Below, piece by piece: positions 48,421 to 59,774 of a stretch of DNA of 64,000 bases. The notes beneath the pieces are model-generated. The model made no database searches and was not told the origin of the DNA. It saw only the letters and a program-made list of their open reading frames with translations. The stretch is taken from contig OX393577.1 of the NCBI GenBank assembly GCA_947652605.1, positions 60,040,108-60,104,107 of the forward strand, read 5' to 3'. A program made the position numbers and the translations under genes. Numbering within the stretch: the stretch's first letter is position 1; every line of letters starts with the position of its first letter. Source of the DNA: Elmis aenea (lineage: Eukaryota > Arthropoda > Insecta > Coleoptera > Elmidae).

Positions 48421-50051
48421 TGAGTCGCCTAGATGCAAACTCGGTTATATCCATTTTGGGTGCAAATTAAACTGACAGTGCCATCTTGTAGAGAATTGAA
48501 TTCTCTGTGAATATAGACATACCCTGACATTTAAAATCGACTAAAACATGTGCTCCACATTGTTTAAATGCAAAGGTCCAATGCAAAACCGGGCAATTCC
48601 TATTTTACATAGTAGCAGAAACGACTAAATCAATATCGCTGCAAAATCGGTTATATGCAATGGCAAAATTTATCTTTAGCTACAAATACGGTTAAATCCA
48701 TTTTCATAGGTTTTACGAATTATTTTAAGCTTAAAACAAGTTCGAGTTGTTGTGTACAAGCACGTGTTTGAAAGAAGATGGATCCAGAGCGATTTGTAGG
48801 TTTAAAGTTCCCAAAGGAAAGCCCGTGCTAAAGCATTCTTTGGGCTTCTAAAGGAAGAGAGGAAAGATTTACTCACCATTTCGTCAGAAAAATTTAGTGC
48901 TCCCAAAAATACCTGACCAAATTACATATTATAAGTGTCAATTTTATATTTACAATTTTTACGGTTGTTGTGGGATCGTCAAAAAGCAAATTGTCTCCCC
49001 AAAATGTTTTCATCTACACTTGGTTTGAACACGAAAGTTCAAAATCTTCTAATGAAATTGTATCAGCAGTGTATGACTGCATTATTAAAATTGAAATTGA
49101 TGATGATACGAGGGAGATTCGTTTAATGGTCGACGGGTGTACTGGACAAAATAAGAACAAATGTATGATTGCAATGGCTTGTAAATGGTTTTCGTAAGCG
49201 CCAAAACAAATTAATACAATACGGCTAATTTTCCCTGTCACTCGACACTCATGTCTACCATCAGATCGCGTATTTATTTGCTCAGATAGAGAAACAGGTT
49301 CGTGAAAAAGATACCATAATAGATCCAGAAGACTATATCAACATTTTCAAAGTTTATGGTACTGTGAAGAGACTCGCAGAAGATTGGACGGTATTTGACT
49401 GGAGGAACGCTATAAAAAATGTGATGAAACCAACAAGCTGTTTGCCTTTTAAGCTATCCTCTTGTAAAAGATTTGTTCTAAGCAGAAGTAAAAAAGGAAC
49501 ATTTTTTGTGAAAGGTAAAATGAATTATAAAAATGACTGCAGTGGCTCAATCAATTTGTAAAAGGGGAAAAACCTTTTAGATGATCGCTCCAAAGTTTTT
49601 ACCAGTAGGCCATCGGCCCATCAAGCAACAAAAAAAAAGACAATGTAAATGAGTTACCAATCAAACATTTTGGAAAAGATTGGCTCTCAAAGTCAGAAGA
49701 ATATAAATTAAATTTTCATAAAGACATTATAAATTCTGTTACCGATAACAATGGTACAGATGAAGTAAACGGTTTATGATATTATTAAATGAATGCTTTG
49801 TTTTTAATTCAAATCCGGGCAAATCCTGAATTAGCTGCAAAAGTGGCTAAGTGCGTGCTTAATTTTCATTTTTCTCTTAAACGATTTGAGTTTGTTTTTT
49901 GAGGTTCCGGTGGATTGTTCTTAATATTTTTCCTTAATTTTGTCAACAAAAACAATAATTTTAACTAAACTGTGCAAGTCGTTATAGTTTTTCTCAATTA
50001 TCTCATTTCCAATAAAAGTGGAGATAGTCAGTTTTGCATCTAGGCGACTCA
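48421..50051 (+). mobile_element. TIR transposon with decayed ORF, superfamily uncertain
   Basis: The left end TGAGTCGCCTAGATGCAAA is inverted at the right end as TTTGCATCTAGGCGACTCA. AAAT directly flanks the shared GAGTCGCC core at both sides, a possible 4-bp duplication. The left 300 bases repeat a GCAAAATCGGTTATATCCA-like word about five times (from 48436, 48589, 48650, 48683), and the right side has a GGGCAAATCC/GCAAAAGTGGC relative near 49816. The interior holds the pseudogene described next. 1,631 bp. Confidence 0.65.
48935..49760 (+). pseudogene. Decayed transposon ORF with VDGCTGQNKNK motif (DUF7869-like)
   Basis: Plus-strand fragments in shifting frames: VFIYTWFEHESSKSSNEIVS, then REIRLMVDGCTGQNKNKCMI, a damaged stretch that reads like a GHS-PPDRVF motif, then YINIFKVYGTVKRLAEDWTV, FDWRNAIKNVMK and FVLSRSKKGTFFVKG. 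This order resembles an arthropod repeat-associated protein family annotated DUF7869, where a D-G-x-GQNKN motif precedes a PPDR(V/I)F-x-IEK motif; that naming is from memory and needs a profile search. At least three frameshifts or stops. It lies inside a TIR element, suggesting it is or was the transposase. Confidence 0.5.
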
Positions 50052-50490
50052 AATATTGGTGAAAAACGAAAAAATTTAAGCATTATAAAAAGTAATCTGT
50101 TTTTCTTGGCGAACACTACAAGCCTCCTTAAGCCTTAAATGCACATTTTGAAACCCAAATATATTCGTAAATTTTTGGTTGTTAGCAGTGGTTTAGCTGA
50201 AATATTTGGGTCTTTATAGACAAAAAAAAGCTTTTTCTCCCTCCATTTTTATTATTCCTTTATTATGTTTAGTTTCGTTGGTAACCATGGGTAAAAAAAT
50301 TATTCTCTAGACATTCTCTCTTAATTTCCTGTTGCGTATTTATAATTTTGTAATATAAAATAAAACTTATAGTAATATAGTAACAAAATTGAATGCAGTT
50401 ATTCTAAAACTTAACTTTCCAGGCTTTTGAATCCATATCAATCTAATTAATTAATTTGCTTTTACTTGTTAGTCAAAAATAATGGTATTT
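50052..50490. other. AT-rich spacer
   Basis: No feature recognised before the duplication that flanks the next LINE. Confidence 0.4.
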
Positions 50491-50502
50491 GTAACCTTTT
50501 AT

Positions 50503-52475
50503 GAACAATGATATAAAGAAGCTGGTAAAAGAAAAGAAAATAGCATGGAAAAAATTTACCCAATCAAAAACAGAGAATGATAGAGAAGTATACAATAGAA
50601 AGAGAAATACAGTAAAAGAAGCAGTCAAAAAGTCAAAAATCGAAACGTGGAAGGAATTCGGTAAAGAGATAACAGAATTACACGAAATTGACAATAGAAA
50701 GTTCTGGACGAGAATTAAAAGACTAAGAGGAAATAAAAAGAAAGAATTAAAAGTAATAAAAAACAAACAGGGACAAGTACAAACAGACACAAAAGAAATA
50801 CTAGAAACGTGGAGGGAACACTTCATAAGCAAATACCACATGATAATCCCAGAAGAAGACATAAACAGAGTAGAACAAGTAGACCACCAACAAGAAATTA
50901 AGAGGGAAGAAGTAAAAGACGCAATAGGAAAAGTCAAAATTGGAAAAGCAAGTGGAGAAGACAACATAGTACCAGAGATGATCAAATGGCTGGGAGAAAA
51001 AGGAATAGACTGGATATGGGCAATATGCAAAGAAGCATGGGAGAAACAAGAAATACCCAGGGACTGGGAAAACAACTTACTAGTACCAATATACAAGAAA
51101 GGAGAACAATCACAATGTGAAAACTACAGACCAATCTGTTTAGCTCAAACTAGCTACAAACTATATACAAAAATCCTAGAAAAGAGATTAAGAGAGCACG
51201 TGGAAATAAAACTTGAAGAAGAACAAGCAGCTTTTAGACCAGGAAGACAGACAAGTGATAATATATTTATTATAAGGAATATAATAGAAAGAAAAGTAGA
51301 AGAAGGAGAAGAACTCTACCTAACATTTATAGACCTAAAAGCAGCCTTCGACACGGTAGACAGAAGAGAAATATGGAAAACCCTGAGAGAAATAGAAATA
51401 CCTAACACCCTAATAAATGCAATTAGAAGCACGTATCACACAGTAAGAGCAAAAATACAAATTGCAGGACAAAGATCAGACGAATTTAGAATGAACAAGG
51501 GAATAAAACAGGGAGACAGTCTAAGCCCACTATTATTTATAATATTCATGGATAAGATAGGGAAACGAATTAAGGAAAAACATAAACAACTGAACACGGC
51601 AATTGGATACAGAAACCTAGAAATAATTACATTAAATAGCCTACTATACGCAGACGACATAGTGCTTATAGCAAATACCAGAAACAAAATGCAAAAACTA
51701 GTGAATGCATGGACCGAGGAAATAGAGAGCATGGGAATGGAAGTGAATATAAATAAAACAAAAACAATGATCATAAACGAAAAACAAAAAGACCCTCAAA
51801 ACATCAACAAAATTAAATGTAAAAACAATGAGCTAGAAAGAGTGACAACATATGAATACTTAGGAAGTATAATAACAGAGGACGGGAGAATAGACGCCGA
51901 ACTAACAAACAGGGCAAACAAATCAACAAAACTCTATTATTCACTAAACAAATCAATATTAGGACACAAAGAGATAGACAAAAAAGTGAAAATGAAAATA
52001 CACAATATGATAACAATACCGATAATAACATATGCAGCGGAAAACTGGACAATAAAGAAAAAAGATGAAAATAAAATAAACGCCATGGAAATGAAACACC
52101 TCCGGAAAATAGCTGGGAAAACAAAATGGGATAGGATAAGAAACGAAAACATTAAGAGAAATGACAGAACAAGAACCAATAATAGATAAAATAAAAAAGA
52201 AACAACTTAACTGGTATGGACATGTCATGAGAATGAATCCAGACAGACTTACAAGAAAAATAATAGAAATAGGAAAACCAGCCAAAAAACAAAGAGGGAG
52301 ACCAAGAAGGAAATGGATGGATCAAATAAGGGATTGGGGAGCAGAAAGAGGAAAAACACCAGAAGAAATGAAAATTCTTGCAAAAAACAGAATGGCATGG
52401 CGAAAATGGACTCGGGATACGAGACTAACCTCCGACGCCTGAAAAGGCAGAAGGAGACGAGAAGAAGAAGAAGAA
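50503..52475 (+). mobile_element. RTE-type LINE, 5'-truncated, with 12-bp duplication
   Basis: GTAACCTTTTAT occurs at 50491-50502 and 52476-52487, bracketing the insertion. It encodes a reverse transcriptase: FIDLKAAFDTVDRREIW, KGIKQGDSLSPLLFIIFMD, NSLLYADDIVLIANT, then YEYLGSIITEDGRIDAEL. The C-terminal domain follows (QLNWYGHVMRMNPDRLTRKI, RGRPRRKWMDQI). The endonuclease is missing. A single frameshift near 52170 splits RT from C-terminus. The 3' end is a (GAA)n tail, as in RTE-group elements. The ATG at 50501 is fortuitous: its first two bases are host sequence. A-rich, purine-biased coding strand. RTE group is inferred from the LGSIITEDGR block and tail. Confidence 0.85.
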
Positions 52476-52619
52476 GTAACCTTTTATAATAATTTAAAGT
52501 TCACCAAATAATCTTTCTATATCAGCTACTGCCACAAGTAGTCTAAGAAATTAAATAAATACAGTCAATATATTAAAAAATGCTCTACAAAGCGTTGTAC
52601 TTTGTTGCAGCTAAAGTAA

Positions 52620-53282
52620 GAAATTATTTTACATGCCGTTTAGGCCTACACCTCCGTGATCCTCTCACTCTTTTCTATTTTTGGCTTTGGCCTTGCAGTC
52701 TCCTATACCCTTTTCTTTTAAGTCTGATAGAACTGCTTTTCTCCACCGTCTTCTCGGTCTACGTTTCTTCTTCTTGTAATTTGGTGTTTTCCAGGCTATC
52801 GTTTCTGGTGTTCGTCCATATGCCATTTTTTGATATGACCCAGCCACTGTAATCTTTTCGCTTTTATCACTAAGTCAATTAATTGCTGGTCGCTTATATA
52901 CCTATCTCATAAATTTCCCTGTTTGTTCTTCTCTCATACCCTTGTTCTGTTTTCCTTCCTCCCAACACTCTTTAAAGTATTTTCCTCCTCTCCCATATCT
53001 GCAATCTTTCCTGTGTTTTCTTATTCAGTATCCAAGTTTCACAGGCTGTTGGTCGCAATAATGCTTTGTAAAGACGGAATTTAGCATCTCTAGATAACTG
53101 TTTCGCCGTTAGTAGTTGGTTCAAGGCTCCGATACATTAATTCGCTTTTATTAATCTTGCCTGTATTTCTTTTTCTTCATCAGATTTTTTCGTTATTCTG
53201 GAACCAAGATAGACAAACTCATGCACTTCTTGCAGACTTATTTTTCCCAATGTCCTAGTTATTTCTAGGATTGCATTCTGCT
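52620..53282 (-). pseudogene. Remnant of an RTE-type LINE C-terminus
   Basis: Minus-strand fragments: SRDAKFRLYKALLRPTACE, then DQQLIDLVIKAKRLQWLGHI, then TPNYKKKKRRPRRRWRKAVL, with stops between. This is the post-RT C-terminal pattern (W-GH-x, R-PR-R-x-W) of RTE-like elements, clearly older than the copy just upstream. Confidence 0.6.
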
Positions 53283-53284
53283 GA

Positions 53285-54690
53285 CTTTTATTTATTTATT
53301 AAATTACACCCAACAGGGGTAAACCCCAATCAGGGCGATATACAATAATATAATATACGTAATAATATATGTAACATTATAGGTACTATAAATGTGTGCA
53401 TTAAGAAAAATCAATTAATTTTATCATACAAATCTATCCTCAGATATATACATAATACATAATATAACTATGCTTTTATTAATCAGCCAAAACATAAAAA
53501 AAATATCACAAATAAATATATGTGCATTAATTAATACAAAAATAAATCATATTGAACTGGTGCACGTAAAATCAGTAAAGCTTTGTTTTTGAAAGTTGAA
53601 ACACTACAATTATAAAAAATATCAATGTCTGAAAAAATATTTGCCACCTTACACATTCTGTACAAAGGTGACACCTGAAGCAAATTAGTACGAGGTTGGT
53701 TCAAATAAAATGTACTAGCCCAACGGCTGTTTGATCGAGGCACTAAAAAGGAAATTTTATTTAATAGATCTATAGTGACATAGACTTTGTGATTAACGAT
53801 TTTGAAAATATACACGTGATCCAGCAAACACCGTCTTCGCTCAAGGGATATAAGCTGCAATTCACTCAACATAGTTTTATAAGATGTTAAATATGGATAA
53901 AGACCAGTCTGTTTAAAAATTATATAACGTACGAACCGTTTTTGAACGGCTTCTATTTGTTTTATAAAGATTTCATAAAAAGGATTCCATATGACAGAAG
54001 TATATTCCAATTTGGTTCTCACAAAACAATTGTACAGAAAATAAAAAGAGCTAACATGTTTAAAGTGAATAGTGTTCCGCAATACGAACCCCAATGATCT
54101 AAGTGCTGCCTCTGTACTTTTACGTATATGTTCAGCAAAATTTAATTTTGGGTCAAACATAACTCCTAAATCGTTAATTTTCGTTTTCCTTCCCATCAAA
54201 ATGTCTTTCATTGTATACTGAAACATTATTGGACTATGCTTCCTGTGATATGATACCAGCGAGCATTTAGCAATGTTAAAGTGCAACTTATTTTCCATGC
54301 TCCATTGATATAATATTGTTAATGTCATTTTGTAGAGACTCACAATCACTGACTGATCTCACATTCAACCATAATTTTAGGTCATCTGCAAAAACTAAAT
54401 TACTAGAGTATTTTATGGATAGTGGCAAGTCGTAAATAAAATGTAAAAATAATAGTGGACCGAGATTAGAACCTTGGGGCACCCCTGAACTAACTTTATA
54501 TTTGAAAGAATAGCAGCTATTATATACAACATACTGAACTCTGTTTGTTAAATAAGAACGAACAAGATGAAGTAATTTTAAAGAGAATCCAAACGAATGA
54601 AGTTTATCTAACAAGATATCAAAATTTACTTTATCGAAGGCTTTTGCAAAATCAGTATATAGGTAGACATTTACATTTCTTCTGGTTTAA
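53285..54690 (-). mobile_element. 5'-truncated LINE with FADD reverse transcriptase
   Basis: Minus strand: NVYLYTDFAKAFDKVNFDIL, SSGVPQGSNLGPLLFLHFIY, NLVFADDLKLWLNVRS, then after a frame break near 54300 WSMENKLHFNIAKCS, INDLGVMFDPKLNFAEHI, and a C-terminal part with KLEYTSVIWNPFY and EAVQKRFVRYIIF, ending QYDLFLY at 53531. A 3' UTR follows with a GGGGTTTACCCC palindrome and an (AATAAATA)n-like tail at 53285-53300. The 5' end is cut within the RT near 54690. It abuts the RTE remnant, probably inserted into it. Jockey/CR1-like superfamily by motifs; clade uncertain. Confidence 0.8.
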
Positions 54691-56063
54691 TTGTAACTTC
54701 ATCTTAAAAATTATTTTACAATCTTTTATTTCTTTAAAATCAATAAACGTAGAATGCAAAATGGAAAGAAAAAACTTATTAGAATATTGTTAAACATTTT
54801 TACATTAAATTAATTTTAATTTTGCAATTTTTTTTGACTGCCACAAGGGAGTGGGATTCTTTGTGGGCCCATAATCGTTGCTATCTCTTGTTATAGGGTG
54901 CTATGTCTCTGCTTGTCTTTTGTTTTAACTTTTAACGCACAATTTACTATTCACATACGTGGTCTATAAAAAAAATCCCTCTAGCTACTGACCGTATTCA
55001 GCATTTTCCCCTTCAATCCGCCGATGGCATGTGTTCCTTTGAGCTTCACAAGCAAATTTTGATTAAACTATTTAATATTTATGGTAAATATAGAAACTGA
55101 ATATTCTGCGTAACGTCCATGAACTATTCAATCACGGTCTTTGCTCTTTTTTTAACAACACAAGCGGCATTTGATTAAAACATTTAATATTTATCATAAA
55201 TTCAGATTCAGACTGCGTTTTCAGTCAAGTTTCGCTGCTTTTTATGAGCTTAGCATATGCAATGTTGGAGACTGCTTGAAGTAGGCGCTCTAAAACGTTT
55301 TCATCTTTACATTTCTTCACACTTGGGAAGGCAGAGAGACGTTATAATAGAAAGTCGGAATGCGATATGAACGCTTTGCGGTAGGATTAACAACATTCGG
55401 TTTAGATGAGTAGACAATTTACATATTCACATTTATAAAATCTTAAGTTATTTGTTGGCTTATCCGGTCTACATGGCGCAAAATGTTTTATTCGAACCGC
55501 TATTTCTATATAGTGAAATACTAAAAGCTCGCTAGAGTATCATTAAAACTTGAGAAGCAAAATAAAAAGGATTTCTTTCGCTGTCAAATAATGGTGTCGA
55601 TACACTTTTTTTATTTTCGCTACAAGCAATAAAAGAAAGTTCAGTGATTGGAAAAAAATTGTCGCACAGTTACAAAGGATTTAATCTTTTCGGCTTATCG
55701 CGATGTATTTTGTAAATGTTTGTATTGCATGACATAAACACACACGTTTAATATAATCATTATTATTAAGTAGGTAGTTTAAATGGCCAAGGATAATTAT
55801 TTTATCGTTGTAAAAAGTTACTAAACTTTAAAATAATTCAAAATTTTGAAGTTACGTATTTTTGACAATTTATAAAAGTAATTCTTGGCCTAAATTTTAT
55901 TGTTTTAGTAGTCCTGACAATAAAGTTGTACTTTTTGATTGCAATATTTAATTACGTGACTGACGGAAATTCTTGTTTAAAAATTTCATTTCAGAACGTA
56001 CTATTTTTGACAGCAACTTCTAAGAAAATACCGTGGAAGAAAATCAAAATTCGTCATTAGTCT
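54691..56063. other. Intergenic, no supported gene
   Basis: AT-rich with no convincing frame, splice pattern or element ends. Confidence 0.4.
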
Positions 56064-56768
56064 GTTTCTTACAAAGGAGGGTCACGATATGTTGTCGCTA
56101 GAATCTGATCAAGGTTGTGTTTATTGCATCAAGAACATCAAAACTAAATGTTTTGCACAGTTATACCAGCCGCTGGCCATTTCCTTCGGGAAAATAGGGG
56201 GAAAACTAAAAAGTTCAATAATGAAGGTAATTTTTGCGAACGCGTTTGCTATGAAACCGTCAGAGATAAAATCAAAATTCTTTTATTTACCGATGCGCGC
56301 ATCCTTTGCAAGTAAAATGGTGCAAAATTTTTGAAAAAATCTTAAACGGTTCCGGAGAAAAGCGAAGCCTTTGTAAAAACGATTTCGCCTATGTTAAACT
56401 CCTATGATTTAGATTTAGTTATACAACTTTTAAAATCATAGCGCTTTTGGCAGGGGTTTAGTTTTTGACGTTTTTCTTCGGAACCGTTCAAGATTTTTCA
56501 AAAACTGTATCATTATTCTACTCGCAAAGGATGCGCGAATTGGTAAATAAAAGAATTTAGATTTTATCTCTGAAGGTTTCATGGCCAACGCGATCGCAAA
56601 AATTACTTTTATTATACAACTTTTCAGTTTTTCCCTATTTTTCCGAAGGAAATGGCCAGTGGCACGTATAACTCTGGAAAACATTTACTTTTGATGTTAT
56701 TGATGCAATAAACACAGCCTTGATCAGATTCTAGCGACAACATATCGTGACCTTCCCTTGTAAGAAAC
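56064..56768. mobile_element. Foldback element, family A, complete copy
   Basis: Starts GTTTCTTACAAAGGAGGGTC and ends TTCCCTTGTAAGAAAC, inverted arms of about 340 bases sharing GATCGCAAAAATTAC- and ATGAAACCGTCAGAGATAAA-like runs with the 5035 copy. The two open frames inside are mirror images produced by the arms. Confidence 0.75.
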
Positions 56769-57819
56769 GATATAAAATCAATTTTGTCCAGAAGTAATAA
56801 ATAAAATAGCAATAATCTGTTTCCAGCCCCGAATCTTGTAATTAAATTAATGAAAAATTAACTAGAACTTTACCTCTACTGAGAACGATAATTGCAAAAA
56901 CTTAAGAGGAAGAAAGGAACTGTTGTTTAGAAGGAAAGTCACTTTGCGTTAAAACATCAGGTAACTCCAATTCTGGTGACAGATGTCTTTTTTGTCCTTT
57001 TCCCAACGATTCAGTAGCACTCGGTTTAGCAAAGATTTTGTCCAATGTTGTTTGTTTTTTAAAACTTTGTGACGAATATTGGAGTTTTGAGCGAACACCA
57101 AAGCAATTTTTTGCCAAAAAAGTGTCGAACATTGAATTTGAATAATATAGGAGCTGACAAGTGTAGAGGTTTCACTATATTTGCTTCTACATATACTAAG
57201 TTACGGTAGTGTACTAGATGACAGAACTGAAAGCAGCAAATTAAATGAAATATTTAAGAGCCGCTACAGATGTAACTAGACAGAATTAATAATAACATTA
57301 TACGAGGTTGGTTAAAAGTACATTCTATGGACAACAAAATTGAAAAGGTGGATGGATCATCTTACATGAATGAAAAAAAGTTGAGTAGCGAAACAAATGT
57401 GGAAAGAGATTGTTGAGAATTTTTGTACAACTTCATACCTCCACAGACTCTACACCGTTATGGTAAAAGAGGGCAGATTATAACTATAAATAATTGTAAT
57501 TCTTAATTTAAATGAATTTGATACCAATTGGTACCCTATGCACATACAAATTTTAAAGCATGTTTCTATACAGGGTGTCTCAAACATCATTACTGCCTCG
57601 AATATCTCTTTTGTTTTTAAAAATAAGCCTTATGAACACCAAAGAATTAAAAAAATGACAGAAAAGCGTAACAATAAATTCGAAATGTGTTTGTTAACTT
57701 TGTTCTAGAAGCGCCAAGTTTAAATGAGAGAAAATGCGAGTATCTAGTAATTGAAAATACTGAAGATATCTTGCCTTTAGAAATAAACGTGATAAAAGCG
57801 ATGAGAAGATAACAAAATA

Positions 57820-57822
<3 letters not shown>
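56769..57822. other. Intergenic; possible transposon ORF tail on the minus strand
   Basis: A minus-strand frame at 56902-57132 contains SFKKQTTLDKIFAKPSATES, which resembles the polar C-terminal tails of pogo/Tigger-like transposases (a PIP-box-like QTTLDKIF), but no catalytic domain is near. CAGGGTGTCTCAAACATC at 57573 is a solo CAGGGTG-type end. Confidence 0.3.

Positions 57823-57858
<36 letters not shown>
57823..57858. repeat. (AT)n microsatellite
   Basis: About 18 uninterrupted AT units. Confidence 0.95.
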
Positions 57859-57861
<3 letters not shown>

Positions 57862-57902
57862 AAACGTCAAACTTGCCTCCGTATGTATACGTGTAAAAGT
57901 AT

Positions 57903-57930
57903 TACTCGCCTCCGAAAACGGAGGCGAGTA
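57903..57930. repeat. Perfect 12-bp GC-rich hairpin
   Basis: TACTCGCCTCCG, a four-base AAAA loop, then CGGAGGCGAGTA. Single arms recur at 57872 (CTTGCCTCCG) and 57938 (TCGGAGGCGACTA), so several alternative stems are possible. Function unknown. Confidence 0.7.
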
Positions 57931-57959
57931 AGTAAAATCGGAGGCGACTAGGTATCCCC

Positions 57960-58979
57960 GTGTATATGTGATTTAAATGCTTAAAGACGTCACGGACAAG
58001 CGCATAGCGAATTTTATGGTGGAGGCTAGTTCGATGGTTATACATATACAGTTATACACTTGAGTTAACAGAAATGTTATTAGGTGGCGCCACCAACTAA
58101 TACACATATACATGTCCATAGACATGCTTGACTGACAGACCTCCACACACACAACACACTTTCTTGCGTCCGAAACTTGGCAAACGCGCAAGGAGGCACA
58201 TTAGTATTTTGTATGTATGCTTATCAAAAATAACCATTGTGGTGTTTGAAGAGGGTTTTAAGTGGAATAGCGTAAAACAAGTGGCGGGAGCACATTTAAA
58301 ATTAGGACTTAGTGGTATCACACAAAATTATATTCTGGATGCAAATTGATCAATACTTACTAAAAACGAGTAATCCTTAGTAAACAACTTCCAAATTAGA
58401 GCAATTAATAAGAAATTAAACTTTTAACATCTAACAAATGAGCTGTCTAGATTTAAAGCCCGCTATGTGACTTTTTAGATCCAAAATCTGCTAATAAATA
58501 TTTGCAATTTAGATGATGAAAACAAACGAATTTTATCTTAATTCTGTTTCTAGATATTCGTAATAAAGTATTAATTTAAAAACGTTACTGAACTTGATTA
58601 TTAAATTAAATAAAAAAATAATATAAATTATTAAAAAAAACTAGTGAAAAATTTAAAGCGGGTTTTGAGTTGAAACTCTTCAAATGTTAGTTAATTTTTA
58701 TGCAATTTGTTGTTTATGTATTGGTTTGTTAGAAAATTCGAAGCATCCGATCTAAGTGATACTAAAATTGTGTAAAATTATTATAATTTATTTGTTCAAA
58801 TGTTATGGTATAAAATGAAACAACTTTTGCTGTAATAGTCATTATTTATTGACAAAAGAAATAGGTGATGTAGATTGGAACTTGGAATTTTAAAAAAATC
58901 AGTTTGTGGAAGGGGTTACTAACTTTTCTTTTCAAAAGAAATAGGAACAATAATTTTTGTAGTAATTTAAAAATTAAAC
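57960..58979. other. Intergenic, no supported gene
   Basis: AT-rich. A 73-codon plus-strand frame at 58128-58349 has no recognised motif. The mitochondrial similarity begins only at about 58980. Confidence 0.4.
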
Positions 58980-59287
58980 ATTACTTTTGACGAGATTTAC
59001 TTTACTTACTTTAATAATTTGTATATCGTCGTTGTTTTAAATATTTTATAAGAATTTTAATGTTCAATTATTAAAATAAAAATTTAAAGAAGAAATGGGT
59101 TACAATAAATTTATTTAAATGGTTTAATAATTGAAATATTCATCATTAAATTGGATTTGAAAGTAAAAATGTTTAATTAAGCAGTTTGATTTAAGCTCTA
59201 AGATATGTACATATCGCCCGTCGCTCTCATTTAATTTGAGATAAGTCGTAACAAAGTAGGTGTACTGGAAAGTGTACCTAGAATGAT
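58980..59287 (+). pseudogene. rrnS: Nuclear copy of mitochondrial 12S rRNA, 3' part
   Basis: Contains conserved insect rrnS stretches in order: TTTAATAATTTGTATATCGT, then GAAATGGGTTACAATAAATT, then ATATGTACATATCGCCCGTC with GCTCTCATTTAATTTGAGAT, and GTAACAAAGTAGGTGTACTG. The upstream rrnS part is absent. It sits among nuclear transposons, so it is a NUMT. Confidence 0.85.
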
Positions 59288-59358
59288 CAGATTAGAGCTT
59301 GTTAGAAAGTTTTTTTATTTACATTAAAAAATTAATTGTGCAATTCAATTTAATTTGA
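59288..59358 (+). pseudogene. trnV: Nuclear copy of mitochondrial tRNA-Val (TAC)
   Basis: The 7-bp acceptor stem CAGATTA/TAATTTG can form with one G-T pair; the D arm is GCTT/AAGT; the anticodon stem has five A-T pairs around the loop TTTACAT, anticodon TAC at 59320-59322. It joins rrnS to rrnL without spacer as in insect mitochondria. Still foldable on paper, but a nuclear copy should not act as a tRNA. Confidence 0.8.
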
Positions 59359-59774
59359 ATTTTTTAATTTATTTTTATTTGTTTTAATTAAATGATTTTT
59401 TTGTTTTGTTATTTAGATAGAAAAAAATTTTAAAATTATAGTTTATTAGTAAAGTGATTAAAAATTTAAATATTTTGAAAATTCAATTGTTTATAAGAAG
59501 AATTGATTTTTCGTACCTTGTGTATCAGGGTTTATTAAATGGACATTTTTGAGATAGTTAACCGGAATGAAATAAGAGTTAGTTAGTTATTTATTTTATT
59601 GTTAAATAAATATTTTTAATAGTTAACTAGTAATGAAACGTTATTCGTTTTTTAATATATCTGGTTTTTTAAGAAAAAAATTTAATTTTTCTTTTTTTTT
59701 AATTCTCTTAATTGTTTAATTGTTTAATATTAGATTAGAAATGTTGAGTGGGATTAGCTGTTCATAATACTATC
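59359..59774 (+). pseudogene. rrnL: Nuclear copy of mitochondrial 16S rRNA, 5' part
   Basis: Conserved rrnL 5' segments: CGTACCTTGTGTATCAGGGT, AACGTTATTCGTTTTTTAAT and TTAAGAAAAAAATTTAATTT, ending GAGTGGGATTAGCTGTT. It is cut at 59774, where the hAT element begins. With the two preceding entries it forms one collinear NUMT of about 795 bp. Confidence 0.85.

Noticed and set aside
50473..51096. 207-codon open frame on the minus strand
   Set aside because: It is the antisense shadow of the A-rich RTE reverse transcriptase; other minus-strand frames at 51436-52285 are shadows too.
56089..56812. Cysteine-containing frames with MLSLESDQGCVYCI on both strands
   Set aside because: They are mirror images generated by the inverted arms of foldback family A and recur wherever the arms occur.
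56902..57132. PIP-box-like QTTLDKIF in a small minus-strand frame
   Set aside because: The second aromatic position is isoleucine and there is no adjacent domain, so a PCNA-binding claim is unsupported.
58128..58349. 73-codon frame ending HLKLGLSGITQNYILDAN
   Set aside because: Protein-like in look, but no splice context, motif or neighbour supports a gene.
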